From: Rheinheimera sp.
GTDB lineage: Bacteria; Pseudomonadota; Gammaproteobacteria; Enterobacterales; Alteromonadaceae
DNA length: 64,000 nt
Assembly (NCBI RefSeq): GCF_030690345.1
Contig: NZ_JAUYGV010000009.1
Location: 124,001-188,000, forward strand
Reading direction: 5' to 3'
Shown: positions 26,899-36,580 of the stretch, one piece after another
How positions within the stretch are numbered: the first letter of the stretch is position 1
Layout: every line of letters begins with the position of its first letter
The notes under the pieces: generated by a model
Told to the model about the DNA's origin: nothing
The model's input: only the letters and a program-made list of their open reading frames with translations
Databases searched by the model: none
Made by a program: the position numbers and the translations under genes

Positions 26899-29741
26899 GA
26901 GTGTTTGCACTGCTAACGGCGCTATTGCTAAACCACAGCGCCGTTGCCCTGGCCGGCAATTATCTGGCGGCAACGCCGGGTAAAGATGACTTTGCGCTGG
27001 TGGGCAGCAACAGCCGGGCGGTAATTCAGCTAAGTGCAACAGAGCATAAAGGTGTGCAGCGGGCAGTAAGCAGCCTGCTGGCTGATATAAAAGCCGTGAG
27101 CGGCAAGCAACTGCGCACCAGCCACAGCGCAGACGCAGAGCAGATGCTGATTATCGGCAGCTTGGGTAATAACCCGCTGCTGGATAAACTGGTAGCCAGC
27201 GGTAAGCTGGATATCAGCACCATTAAGGGTAAGTGGGATGCCTATCAGATCCAGCTGCTGCAACAGCCACTGCCCGGCGTACAGCAAGCCCTGGTCATCG
27301 CCGGCAGTGATAAACGCGGCGCTATTTATGGTGTATACGACCTGGCCGAAACTATCGGTGTGTCGCCCTGGTACTGGTGGGCCGATGTGCCACCGGCCAA
27401 ACGTGCGCAGTTGCACATTAAAGCCGGCACCCTGGTAAGCGATGCGCCCAAAGTAAAGTACCGCGGTATTTTTCTTAACGACGAACACCCGGCACTGACC
27501 AACTGGGTAACAGAAAAATACGGCGGCTATAACAGCCAATTCTATTTGCAGGTGTTTGAACTGCTGCAACGCTTAAAAGCCAATTTTCTCTGGCCGGCGA
27601 TGTGGAATAACGCCTTTGCCGATGATGACTGGCAAAATGCCGTACTGGCCGATGAAATGGGCATAGTAATGAGCAACAGCCATCATGAGCCGATGCTGCG
27701 CGCCGACAAAGAGTGGAACCGCTACGGCGAAGGGCCCTGGGAGTATTCTACCAACCGCGACAATATCTATAAGTTCTGGCAACAAGGCGCACAGCGGCAT
27801 AAAAACCTGGAAAGCATTTTTACCCTGGGCATGCGCGGCCAGGAAGATGAACCGATGAGCGAAGGCGACAATATTGAACTGTTGCAGCAAATTGTCGCCG
27901 ATCAACGGCAAATTCTGCGCGAAACCTTCAACGACAGGCCAATTGAAACCGTGCCCCAGGTGTGGGCGCTGTATAAAGAAGTGCAGGGCTTTTACGAGCG
28001 CGGCATGCGGGTGCCGGACGACGTTACCCTGCTATGGGCCGACGATAACTTTGGTAATATCCGCCGCCTGCCTACTGCCGAAGAGCGTAACCGCGCCGGT
28101 GGCGCCGGGGTGTACTACCACTTTGATTATGTGGGTGAGCCACGCTCTTACCGCTGGATTAATACCGTACCGCTGGCGAAGATTTGGCAGCAAATGCAAC
28201 TGGCGTGGCAGTATCAAGCCGACCGCATCTGGATAGCCAATGTCGGCGATTTAAAACCGATGGAGTTTCCCATCGATTTTTTCCTGCGCATGGCGTGGAA
28301 CCCCGCCGCCTTTAATGTCGATAACCTGCAGCAATTTGCTATCGACTGGGCCACACAGCAGTTTGGGCCACAGCATGCGGCTGCTATTGCACAACTGTTG
28401 CAAGGCTACACGCTGCATAACGGCCGGCGTAAACCGGAAGCGGTAGAGCCTGACACCTACAGTATTTTTCATTATGGCGAAGCACAGCGCATCAGCGCAG
28501 AGTTGGCGCAACTGGTGGAAAAATCTGACCGCGTACAGCAGCAATTAGCCCCTGCGCTGCAGGATGCCTATATTCAGCTGGTGGCACACCCGCTCAAAGC
28601 CAGCCGGGCGGTGTTTGAGCTGAACCGCGCTGTGGCGATGAACCAGCTGCATGGCGACCAGGGCCGTGCCAGCAGCAATTATTGGGCAGAGCAGGTACAG
28701 TTCTGGTTTGCCGAAGATGCCCGCCTGACACAGCTGTATCACAGCCTCGGCGATGGCCGCTGGAACCATATGATGTCGCAACCGCATATCGGTTTTACCT
28801 ATTGGCGTAACCCACCGGCCAACTTAATGCCGGTGGTCTCGGTAGCAACACCGCTGCCGGTGGCCGATATGGGCGTAGCCGCCGAAGGCTCGGCGCTGTC
28901 GTGGCCGATCAGTGAGTACGCCGGCCGGCAACTCATGCTGGACAGCTTCTATCCGCACGGCCAGCCACAGCGGGTTATAGAGGTATTTAACAAAGGCACA
29001 GAGCCTTTTGACTTCAGCGCCAAGGCTTCGGCCGACTGGATACAACTAAGCCACAGTAGCGGCCAAATTACTGTTGAGCAAAACATTGCCGTATCCATTG
29101 ATTGGAGCAAAGCCCAAACCGGGCTAAACCAGGCCGAAGTGCATATTCAGGGCACCGGTTGGGGCGGCGCCAGGGTGCAGGTAACAGCAGTAAAACCGCC
29201 AACGACACCACAAGGCGGCTTTGTTGAAGCCGATGGTTATATTGCGCTGGACGCGGCCAGTGCAAAGGTTGTTGGCAATAACAGCGCCGCCTGGTGGCAG
29301 AAAGTTCCGGGCCTTGGCCGTACCGGCGCGGCCATGGTAGCGATGACTAAGCTGGATTATCAGCTCAGCGATGTAACGCAGGCACCTTATCTGGAGTATC
29401 CGCTGTATTTTCACAGCAGCGGCAATTTTACCCTGCACAGCATTGTTGCCCCCACGCTGGATCTGGTACCGGGCCGCGGCCTGCGTTTTGGTGTGGCAAT
29501 GAATGATGCCGCACCGCAATGGCTGGACAGCCTGGACGGCCACAACCAACAACTCTGGCAACAAGAAGTGCTGGACGGTGTGCGGGTAGTACGCAGCACA
29601 CTAAGGGTAGACAGCCCGGGCCAGCACAAGTTAAGGCTGTATCTGCGCGACCCGGCCCTGGTGTTACAAAAGCTGCTGATTGATACCGGCGGCTTACAGC
29701 CCAGCTATCTGGGCCCGCCACAAAGCCCGCGCTTACCCTAA
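26895..29741 (+). CDS. GH115 alpha-glucuronidase
   Basis: 948-residue exported GH115 enzyme that removes (4-O-methyl)-glucuronic acid side chains from xylan, including internal residues. After a signal peptide (ends near LAGN) come the family motifs SDKRGAIYGVYDLAE, SPWYWWADVPP, KYRGIFLNDEHPAL and NFLWPAMWNNAF; WADDNFGNIRRLP and NVGDLKPMEFP lie in the catalytic TIM barrel. A C-terminal beta-domain follows from about residue 790. Start ATG overlaps the GH43 stop as ATGA. With ManD elsewhere in the locus it explains how uronic acid is harvested. Confidence 0.93.
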   Translation: MRVFALLTALLLNHSAVALAGNYLAATPGKDDFALVGSNSRAVIQLSATEHKGVQRAVSSLLADIKAVSGKQLRTSHSADAEQMLIIGSLGNNPLLDKLVASGKLDISTIKGKWDAYQIQLLQQPLPGVQQALVIAGSDKRGAIYGVYDLAETIGVSPWYWWADVPPAKRAQLHIKAGTLVSDAPKVKYRGIFLNDEHPALTNWVTEKYGGYNSQFYLQVFELLQRLKANFLWPAMWNNAFADDDWQNAVLADEMGIVMSNSHHEPMLRADKEWNRYGEGPWEYSTNRDNIYKFWQQGAQRHKNLESIFTLGMRGQEDEPMSEGDNIELLQQIVADQRQILRETFNDRPIETVPQVWALYKEVQGFYERGMRVPDDVTLLWADDNFGNIRRLPTAEERNRAGGAGVYYHFDYVGEPRSYRWINTVPLAKIWQQMQLAWQYQADRIWIANVGDLKPMEFPIDFFLRMAWNPAAFNVDNLQQFAIDWATQQFGPQHAAAIAQLLQGYTLHNGRRKPEAVEPDTYSIFHYGEAQRISAELAQLVEKSDRVQQQLAPALQDAYIQLVAHPLKASRAVFELNRAVAMNQLHGDQGRASSNYWAEQVQFWFAEDARLTQLYHSLGDGRWNHMMSQPHIGFTYWRNPPANLMPVVSVATPLPVADMGVAAEGSALSWPISEYAGRQLMLDSFYPHGQPQRVIEVFNKGTEPFDFSAKASADWIQLSHSSGQITVEQNIAVSIDWSKAQTGLNQAEVHIQGTGWGGARVQVTAVKPPTTPQGGFVEADGYIALDAASAKVVGNNSAAWWQKVPGLGRTGAAMVAMTKLDYQLSDVTQAPYLEYPLYFHSSGNFTLHSIVAPTLDLVPGRGLRFGVAMNDAAPQWLDSLDGHNQQLWQQEVLDGVRVVRSTLRVDSPGQHKLRLYLRDPALVLQKLLIDTGGLQPSYLGPPQSPRLP

Positions 29742-29777
29742 ACCAGCCACAACGCACTTTAGCAACAGGAACCGGCA

Positions 29778-30716
29778 ATGAACCAACTTGAACAACTACG
29801 CCAGCTGACAACAGTGGTAGCCGACAGCGGCGATATCGACGCCATCCGCCGCCTGCAACCGACAGATGCCACCACTAACCCGTCGCTGATTTTACAAGCC
29901 GGTATGCAAGCGCAATACCGTCCCTTGCTTAATGCTGCGCTGCAGCAGCACCGCGACGATATCAGCGCGGCCTGCGAGCAGGTTACGGTAAATTTTGGCG
30001 TCGACATTCTGCGTTATATCCCGGGCCGGGTGTCCACCGAAATAGATGCCCATCTGTCTTTTGATACCAGCGCCAGCGTCGACAGTGCACTGCGGATTAT
30101 CGAGCGTTATCAGGCCGCCGGCATAGCGCCGCAGCGGGTGCTGATTAAACTGGCCGCCACCTGGCAAGGCATACAGGCCGCGGCGCAGTTAGAAAAACAA
30201 GGTATTCACTGCAACCTGACACTGCTGTTCAGCCTTACCCAGGCCAAAGCCTGCGCCGACGCCGGCGTAACGCTGATCTCGCCCTTTGTCGGCCGTATTC
30301 TCGACTGGTATAAACAGCACCAGCCGGAGCAGGACTTTTCCGGCGCCAATGATCCCGGGGTGCAATCGGTACAGCGCATTTATCAGTACTATAAACAGCA
30401 TGGCATCAACACTGTGATCATGGGTGCCAGCTTTCGTAACGTTGAGCAGATCCGCCGGTTGGCCGGTTGCGATCTGCTCACCATAGCACCTAACCTGCTG
30501 CAAGAATTAGCCGCCACCGATGCCCCGTTAGTGGCAGCGCTGCAAATGCCGTTGCAGCATGCTACAGCAGCCGCAAAACCGCTAAGCGCAGCGGAATTCT
30601 TCTGGCAACTGAATGAAGACGCCATGGCCAGTGACAAACTGGCCGAAGGTATTCGTAAATTCGCCGTCGATCAGCGCAAATTAGCGCAATTGCTTAGCAG
30701 CCTTAACTGCGAATAA
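29778..30716 (+). CDS. tal: Transaldolase
   Basis: 312-residue class I transaldolase (TalA/TalB type). Lys124 in [11 protein letters not shown] is the Schiff-base lysine; Asp16 and the [14 protein letters not shown] and ISPFVGRI motifs are conserved. It works in the non-oxidative pentose phosphate pathway and would handle the flux from xylulose 5-phosphate, consistent with being the last gene of the GH43-GH115-tal run. Ribosome site AACAGGAA. Its 3' end overlaps the convergent flavin-oxidoreductase gene by 14 bp. Confidence 0.94.
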   Translation: MNQLEQLRQLTTVVADSGDIDAIRRLQPTDATTNPSLILQAGMQAQYRPLLNAALQQHRDDISAACEQVTVNFGVDILRYIPGRVSTEIDAHLSFDTSASVDSALRIIERYQAAGIAPQRVLIKLAATWQGIQAAAQLEKQGIHCNLTLLFSLTQAKACADAGVTLISPFVGRILDWYKQHQPEQDFSGANDPGVQSVQRIYQYYKQHGINTVIMGASFRNVEQIRRLAGCDLLTIAPNLLQELAATDAPLVAALQMPLQHATAAAKPLSAAEFFWQLNEDAMASDKLAEGIRKFAVDQRKLAQLLSSLNCE

Positions 30717-31689
30717 GCTCTGCGGCTATCCGGTAACTGTGTTGCCGTGCTATCGGATCGTGCATCATGCCGGTTAGCATCAGCTCGTCCGGGTTATGTT
30801 TGGCGATAAAATCCTTGATGCCTTGCTGCACCGCGGTGGCATCGCCGACTACAGAGCAGGCCAGCGCACTTTGCACATAGGCTCTTTCATGCGGCTGCCA
30901 GATAGTGTCCATGCTGTCCACCGGCGCCGGCAGTAAGCCGGGGGTACCGCGCGCGAGGTTAACAAACTGCTGTTGCAACGAGCTAAACAGCCGTTTGGCT
31001 TCAGTTGCAGTGTCTGCGGCAAACACATTCAGTGCCAGCATCAGGTAGGGTTTATCCAGTTGCGCCGACGGTTTAAACTCACGCCGGTACAGTTCTGCTG
31101 CCTGCTGCATCATGCCCGGAGCAAAATGCGACGCAAATGCATAGGGCAGCCCCAGCTGTGCGGCTAATTGGGCGCCATACAGGCTGGAGCCTAAGATCCA
31201 TAACGGCACATTAAGGCCTTGCCCCGGCACGGCCTGCACTAACTGATTCGGCCTGGCGGCAGCAAAATATTGCTGCAACTCGGCGATATCGGCCGGAAAT
31301 TGTGCTTCAGTTTCCACTTTATGCCGGCGCAACGCCCGTGCTGTGGCCTGATCACTGCCAGGCGCGCGGCCCAAGCCTAAGTCGATGCGGTTGGGGTACA
31401 AGGTTGCCAAAGTGCCGAATTGCTCTGCAATAACCAGCGGCGAGTGGTTCGGCAGCATAATGCCACCGGCACCTAAGCGGATACGCGAGGTGGCAGCAGC
31501 TAAATGGCTGATTAATAACGACGTAGCAGCGCTGGCAATGCCCGGCATATTGTGATGCTCGGCCAGCCAGTAGCGGTGATACCCTAACTGTTCGGCATGT
31601 TGTGCCAGAGCTTTGCTGGCGGCAAAGCTGTCGGCCACCGTGCTGCCGGCCGACACCGGGGCTAAGTCTAAAATGGATAAAGGGATCAT
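30703..31689 (-). CDS. LLM-class flavin-dependent oxidoreductase (luciferase-like)
   Basis: 328-residue luciferase-like monooxygenase-family protein. The N-terminal [23 protein letters not shown] and [10 protein letters not shown] motifs match the YhbW/MsnO8-type subgroup, whose substrates are mostly unknown. ATG 31689 is preceded by GGAGA; the longer frame has no such signal. It is transcribed toward the transaldolase and marks the last recognisable housekeeping-type gene before the defence island. Confidence 0.87.
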   Translation of the reverse strand: MIPLSILDLAPVSAGSTVADSFAASKALAQHAEQLGYHRYWLAEHHNMPGIASAATSLLISHLAAATSRIRLGAGGIMLPNHSPLVIAEQFGTLATLYPNRIDLGLGRAPGSDQATARALRRHKVETEAQFPADIAELQQYFAAARPNQLVQAVPGQGLNVPLWILGSSLYGAQLAAQLGLPYAFASHFAPGMMQQAAELYRREFKPSAQLDKPYLMLALNVFAADTATEAKRLFSSLQQQFVNLARGTPGLLPAPVDSMDTIWQPHERAYVQSALACSVVGDATAVQQGIKDFIAKHNPDELMLTGMMHDPIARQHSYRIAAELIRS

Positions 31690-31794
31690 CAACTCTCCGC
31701 TATGCTGTGAATAAGGCAATTACATACCAAGTGGTATACAACTACAGCGGTAGTGGGGGTTAGCGGCAGCGGTTTCAAGGGTGACCTAAGTGGC

Positions 31795-31824
31795 AATAAA
31801 AAAGCCCTGTAACAACAGAGCTTT
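31795..31824 (-). terminator. Terminator at the end of the defence operon
   Basis: In the minus direction AAAGCTCTGT pairs with ACAGGGCTTT (one G-U pair) around a TGTT loop and is followed by TTTTTTATT. It lies in the 474-bp gap between the UvrD-like gene and the flavin oxidoreductase, so it would stop transcripts from the minus-strand defence genes. The remainder of the gap shows no convincing gene. Confidence 0.7.
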
Positions 31825-32163
31825 ATTTTTAGCTTCTTTAAGCGGAGCTTTGATTAGAACGGAAGTGCCGGAACTTCTGTGTAAAGATTCAGTGTGTGTG
31901 TGACATGCTTGGCTGTGAAATCTAATTAAATTGAGCACCATACAATCATACCGCCTGTCATTAGACAAAAATCGCATTAACATCACTCCAGCAGAAAAAG
32001 TGTCAAGATACTGATTAAAAGCAGCTGAAAACTTTACACTTTAACAGTACGCCTAAATTTATCCTTTGGATTCAGTTAAATATACTAATGCAATTGCGTG
32101 AGTTGGGCAAAGAAATGAATTTCTTTTCATCTCGTGAACCCTTTGAAATTATCTCCTGACTGC

Positions 32164-33582
32164 CTAACCCAGCAAATGAGTGGCGCTACACACAATGAGT
32201 TTCATCGAACCACGCGTCATCGCTACATATAAATGCTGTGCACTCATCCCATCAGTATGCAATACCACCGCAACTTCAGCCTCCAATCCCTTGAGTAGTA
32301 ATGTGCTGCCAACTGCGCGATTTGGTAACGGCCGGCCTAGTAAACGATTGTCTTCCCTCACTCGTAATACAGCTTCAGCAAGTGGTATGTTGCCAGCCTC
32401 GGCAATTCGCAAAGCTTTGAGTACACCGTAAAGAATGGCTGGGCGATGAACCCGAACACCAGCCGTTTCGAGTAACGACGAGAGTAATAAAATTGCAGCC
32501 TTAACCGATGGAATGCGCTGGAATGACAAAGCATTACTCTCCACGATAGAGGGTGGGTTCTTCGCGGTTCCACGACTCAATGAGTCTAAACGCCGAGTTA
32601 ATTCCGAGACACCGACATTAGTCATAACGCTTTGAGCGAACATCAGTAACTGCCCTAAAGCATTTGGTGATAAGGCATCAAAACTGTTTCCGAACGAAAT
32701 CATATCTTGAAGGTCGACAGCTTCAACTGTAGAAGCACCAGGCGTTTGGCTGGCAAAGTTCTGCTGAATTGCACGGTTACGACTATCAGCAATAATAAGC
32801 ACACGCCCGTCAGCAATTGGCGATGCCGTTCGGGCAGCAGCCAACCGAAGAGAGTGCTCGTCCGATGATGTAGTCTTAATCCACGTGACATGTTCAGGAG
32901 GCCCAGTTAGTAAATCAATTGACTCACTTGCCATCAAGCGTCGTCGACACTCCAGAAGCCATTGCCCAAACGATTCAGCGCCGGCATTTCGCCAGCGCCA
33001 AGGTGTGGTAAGTTCAGTAACGACAGGGAAATGCGCACAAACTTGTAAATTCCAATCCACCAATGTATTGCCACGAAAACCGAAAATTGCCTGCATTGGG
33101 TCGCCCAGTACGCAGGTTGGCAGAATAAGAGAAAGAAAGTAGACAATATTATGCTGAGGCACCGAGCAATCTTGATACTCATCGACAATGAGCTGTGCAT
33201 AAGAAGCTTTTACAACTCCATTCACATGGCCAGTCTGTAGTAGTGCCCATGCTGCATCTCTAATTGACGGGTAATCGCGAGCAGGTATGGAGAGTCTGAG
33301 AATATCTGGGTCATGAGCACTGCGAGCTGGGAAATTGGCAATCAACCGCATTGCCCAACCGTCAATCGTGTAGAGTCTATAGGCGCCGGTAGGCACTCTC
33401 GCACGCTCAAGCCGCCCACGTAGAGCTGCCACACCTGCATTTGTGTGGGTGAGAACTAGAATAGGTTTATTGCCGCGGTGATTTGCCAAAGCTTTAGCAA
33501 TCAACTGAGTTTTGCCACATCCAGCGGGGGCGGCAATCGCTCCACGTGTAACGGTAAGTAAGTTTACTTCACTGCTTTCCAT
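32164..33582 (-). CDS. gajB: UvrD-like SF1 helicase, GajB-like partner
   Basis: 472-residue superfamily 1 helicase. Motifs in order: Walker A APAGCGKT (18-25), DEYQD Walker B (134-138), GDPMQAIFGFRG (motif III region), and LYVAMTRG (motif VI) near the C-terminus. It is compact, like GajB of Gabija. The start overlaps the end of the OLD-type gene by 14 bp, so the two are coupled. In Gabija, the OLD/TOPRIM protein is a nicking endonuclease and the helicase-like protein responds to DNA ends and depletes nucleotides. The pairing, order and sizes (576 and 472 aa) support Gabija; a generic class 2 OLD-UvrD pair is the alternative. Confidence 0.78.
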   Translation of the reverse strand: MESSEVNLLTVTRGAIAAPAGCGKTQLIAKALANHRGNKPILVLTHTNAGVAALRGRLERARVPTGAYRLYTIDGWAMRLIANFPARSAHDPDILRLSIPARDYPSIRDAAWALLQTGHVNGVVKASYAQLIVDEYQDCSVPQHNIVYFLSLILPTCVLGDPMQAIFGFRGNTLVDWNLQVCAHFPVVTELTTPWRWRNAGAESFGQWLLECRRRLMASESIDLLTGPPEHVTWIKTTSSDEHSLRLAAARTASPIADGRVLIIADSRNRAIQQNFASQTPGASTVEAVDLQDMISFGNSFDALSPNALGQLLMFAQSVMTNVGVSELTRRLDSLSRGTAKNPPSIVESNALSFQRIPSVKAAILLLSSLLETAGVRVHRPAILYGVLKALRIAEAGNIPLAEAVLRVREDNRLLGRPLPNRAVGSTLLLKGLEAEVAVVLHTDGMSAQHLYVAMTRGSMKLIVCSATHLLG

Positions 33583-35299
33583 TGGCCGCCCATGTGAAGA
33601 CTTGATTCACCATCCATGAAAAATTTGGGTCACACTTGTTGAGGTCCTTCGCAACAATCGTCCGCGCGACATGTTCCATCCAAGAAATTGACTTAAACCA
33701 GCCAGCCCTTCGGATTCGAGCCGCCTTTCCTAAATAACCTCTAGATGCTGCGGAAAGCGCTTTTGAACTCTGAACCTCATCCCAGACTGATTGTACTGTA
33801 ATTGAGTTATTGGACGCCGTGCGCAAATGCTCGTGAATTACATCGCCATGAAGCTCGTCAGCGTAAACGATAAGTTGCTGGCACGCTTCTGGAGAGAGGC
33901 TTCCAAACAATTCGTCTTCCAATGCACGACCTTCTCGATACTTAACAACAGTCCCTCCTTTTTGTAGGAAGGCTTGTTCTATAGCATGTGTAGGTTTAAC
34001 GTCATCATCACGGAAAACCATAACTCTGTATCCTAGAGACTGAAAAACGGCCGCACGAGCATAGGGACGATCGGCCTCACCACCCCCGCTATCTATCAAT
34101 GCAACGCTTTGCGCTGCCATAGAAACCGCACCTTGCTCCAGCCGATTCAAATCCAGTCCACGTAAGAGGCCAATTTCACTGGCGCCCTCACAGATGATCA
34201 CTGAAGATGCCAAAAATGCTTCAGGAAAAAGTCTAATTGTACTTTGAGTATCGTTATCAACTCCTACTGTTCGTATTTCATGTCCGTTAGGACCACGACG
34301 AAGCACAAAGAGCTGTTTACCCGAAAGTTCTCTAAGTGCAACGGGAGAGTGGGTTGTCAGAAATGCTTGAAGTGGCGCATCTTCTTTTGCCCCGAGAGAA
34401 CTGAGGAAACGATTGATGCGATGCGGCTCCAGTCCATACTCCAGCTCGTCAGATAGCACTATCGACGCACGATTAGCTGCTTTACGCTGCAAACCGGCAA
34501 CAAGTAATCGTGTGGACCCGATACCCAGACTGCGAAGCGGAACTCCGCTTTCGCTGTGAAGAGAAATAGTTCCTCCGCTAAATGACACTGAATGAGAATC
34601 GAGCAGAGCTCTTGCTTTGGCACCAATGCCAACCCCCAGCTCCTGAGCCGTTGTGAAAACCACCCCTAGAGCTTCAGCCAATTGTTTCTCTGCTTGGTCT
34701 CCAAAAGTACTACGGGCATCCCGAGCCGCTTTCACCAGAGCTAAAGATGCATCCGCTCGCTCTTCCGAAATTCGATTCAAAACCGAACCGCGTTGCCACG
34801 CCAGATTATAATCCGCAAGTGCACCGATCCGGGTCGGAGCTAGCGCCACACGATCCTTCCAGGTAAGGGACTTTACAATTTCTTGTTTGGCAGCGCGCTC
34901 TGAAAGTAAACTCCATGACGGTTCCAGGTCACTGCCAATAGTGAGATTTAGGCAAATGACAACTTCTGAATCAACCGACGGTTCCGCTTCAATATTCCCG
35001 GTAGCTAAGTTATACCCATGTAAAAATAAACCGTAACTCTCTAGTGACATCAGGTTATCTTCCAACCCTCCCAGAGTCAGAGTTATGCTGATTGGGCTGG
35101 TAATATCCAAACCGAAAAAGTCAGCATCTGATATTTGGATGTTGCGGCGAGCCCCTAAACATAGGTCTATAGCATCGAGCACTGTGGATTTGCCGCTATC
35201 ACCTGTTCCGATAAGGCAATTAATTCCTGGTGATGGAAACCAAACAAGCTGTTTAATACCTCTGAAGTTAGCGATCTCAATTTTTCTTATTCTTGCCAT
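33569..35299 (-). CDS. gajA: OLD-family ATPase/TOPRIM nuclease, GajA-like
   Basis: 576-residue overcoming-lysogenisation-defect nuclease. Walker A GTGDSGKST at 31-39, a signature-like GIGSTRLLVAG, and Walker B with SDELEYGLEP complete the ABC-type ATPase; a C-terminal TOPRIM domain follows with CEGASE (acidic residue), LIDSGGG and FRDDD (metal-binding Asp pair). ATG 35299 follows GAGGGG; the 13-codon upstream extension has no such site. In Gabija this protein oligomerises, senses nucleotide depletion and nicks phage DNA. It lies between the unknown 258-aa gene and the UvrD-like gene on one strand. Confidence 0.82.
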   Translation of the reverse strand: MARIRKIEIANFRGIKQLVWFPSPGINCLIGTGDSGKSTVLDAIDLCLGARRNIQISDADFFGLDITSPISITLTLGGLEDNLMSLESYGLFLHGYNLATGNIEAEPSVDSEVVICLNLTIGSDLEPSWSLLSERAAKQEIVKSLTWKDRVALAPTRIGALADYNLAWQRGSVLNRISEERADASLALVKAARDARSTFGDQAEKQLAEALGVVFTTAQELGVGIGAKARALLDSHSVSFSGGTISLHSESGVPLRSLGIGSTRLLVAGLQRKAANRASIVLSDELEYGLEPHRINRFLSSLGAKEDAPLQAFLTTHSPVALRELSGKQLFVLRRGPNGHEIRTVGVDNDTQSTIRLFPEAFLASSVIICEGASEIGLLRGLDLNRLEQGAVSMAAQSVALIDSGGGEADRPYARAAVFQSLGYRVMVFRDDDVKPTHAIEQAFLQKGGTVVKYREGRALEDELFGSLSPEACQQLIVYADELHGDVIHEHLRTASNNSITVQSVWDEVQSSKALSAASRGYLGKAARIRRAGWFKSISWMEHVARTIVAKDLNKCDPNFSWMVNQVFTWAANGKQ

Positions 35300-35378
35300 A
35301 ATTACCCCTCGACACGCTCTAGACAGTTGCAACTTCAATAATCACGCAAACAAGTACTGCTTCATGTACTGTTGAGAT

Positions 35379-36155
35379 TTATTTGTTGTTATTTTCATTC
35401 TTTTGATCGATTAAGATTGCACTCTCAAACCACTTTGGTAGTGAGGCTGAGGGCGAATTCACAATTCGCTCTGGCAAATCTAACCAAAACTCAATCATTG
35501 CTTCAGAGAATTCATCAATATGTTCATCACTAACTCTTAAATTTGTGTGATCAAGATGTGTTACATCAGAGAGTTGTCCACCAAAGCTGTCAAAGGGGTT
35601 GTGCAAATATTCAGGATAGTGCTGCTGAAGCTCGGCAAGAGATGTTCCATCACCGTGTTTAAAAACATTCACCACTAAGCGACAAGTATTTAGTTTCTGG
35701 AAGTAACTTTTGTCACGGATCTCCCACCCGAGAGCAGAAAATAGTTCAAATAGCTTCCCAACGTCGACAGTCCATATTTTTGCCAAAACAATTTCACCTC
35801 GATACCAATGGCTAATTTCGTCATAAACCCACTTACGAAATTGCTTGTCCCACTCATGATAAATGCCAGCGACTACGCTGAGACGAGTTCTCTCATGCAT
35901 GTCGACAAGTAATTGGTAAAATTCAATTCCAACATCATTGGCACGCTCGTAGAAATCCGCAGGATCGTGTCTTTCAGGGTCAAAATTACACGACTGAGCT
36001 TCTAACCAATCCTCAGCAGCTTGATCAGCATCCTTATTAATATTATCGAACTGAGAGAGCAATCGTCTGTGGGCTTGTTCAACATAAAATTTGTGACTGC
36101 GTATTATGGATTGCCGAAATGGTCCCCACATTTCAAACAAAGTTCGATTAGTCAT
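35379..36155 (-). CDS. Uncharacterised defence-island protein
   Basis: 258 residues (ATG 36155; a GTG four codons upstream is possible). I do not recognise the family. The sequence is rich in helices, Trp and acidic residues, with no signal peptide or membrane segment. The most distinctive block is CRLVVNVFKHGDGTSL (around residue 160-175), an R...N..KHG pattern reminiscent of, but not matching, the R-x4-6-H motif of HEPN ribonucleases. It lies 46 nt after the phage-protein fragment and 80 nt before the OLD gene on the same strand, so it may be co-expressed with the Gabija-like pair. Confidence 0.6.
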   Translation of the reverse strand: MTNRTLFEMWGPFRQSIIRSHKFYVEQAHRRLLSQFDNINKDADQAAEDWLEAQSCNFDPERHDPADFYERANDVGIEFYQLLVDMHERTRLSVVAGIYHEWDKQFRKWVYDEISHWYRGEIVLAKIWTVDVGKLFELFSALGWEIRDKSYFQKLNTCRLVVNVFKHGDGTSLAELQQHYPEYLHNPFDSFGGQLSDVTHLDHTNLRVSDEHIDEFSEAMIEFWLDLPERIVNSPSASLPKWFESAILIDQKNENNNK

Positions 36156-36201
36156 ATCACAGTACACCTGATTATGTTTATGGGCGCAGGTGCGCCGAAA
36201 A

Positions 36202-36546
36202 TTAACGACGCTTTTTAGTTAAATCGTATTCCAACGATTCATCTGAAATAATGTTAGTTACTTTTCCATTTAATATTTGTTGATATTCAAAATCGCGCCC
36301 GGCTTTAGTGCCTAATCGTCTTTCCCACCACCTAATATCACTTAGCATTCTTGCTGCTTTTTCCCTCAACATCCTGGCATTACTTGATTCAGCTTTCAGA
36401 GAGCATTGAGGCGGATCGATACCTTGCAGCTGACAGTACAGTAAAGCAGAAGCGAGCCCCTCTTTTTTAATTAAATCAGAACAATGGTTTGCGTGTAGTG
36501 CTGCATGAGCTTGCTCCTGCTCAATTAGATATTCTAGTTCAGACAT
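36202..36546 (-). pseudogene. N-terminal fragment of phage replication protein A (GpA)-like
   Basis: 114 codons from ATG 36546 (ribosome site GAAGG). The pattern ALLYCQLQGIDPP, then SDIRWWERRLG (Trp73-Trp74), then SDESLEYDLTKKRR resembles the N-terminal part of P2-type replication endonucleases, which normally continue for several hundred residues to a rolling-circle nuclease domain. Here the frame stops right after KKRR, so the nuclease is absent. It is therefore best read as a remnant of a P2-like prophage, although expression of a short stand-alone protein is possible. It sits 34 nt after the DUF3732 ATPase gene. Confidence 0.5.
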
Positions 36547-36580
36547 TTTCGACACCTTCTTTATGTTTTCTGAATAGGAG

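Noticed and set aside
31786..31986. Minus-strand ORF of 66 codons in the gap after the defence operon
   Set aside because: It runs through the terminator hairpin, lacks a ribosome site and looks non-protein-like.
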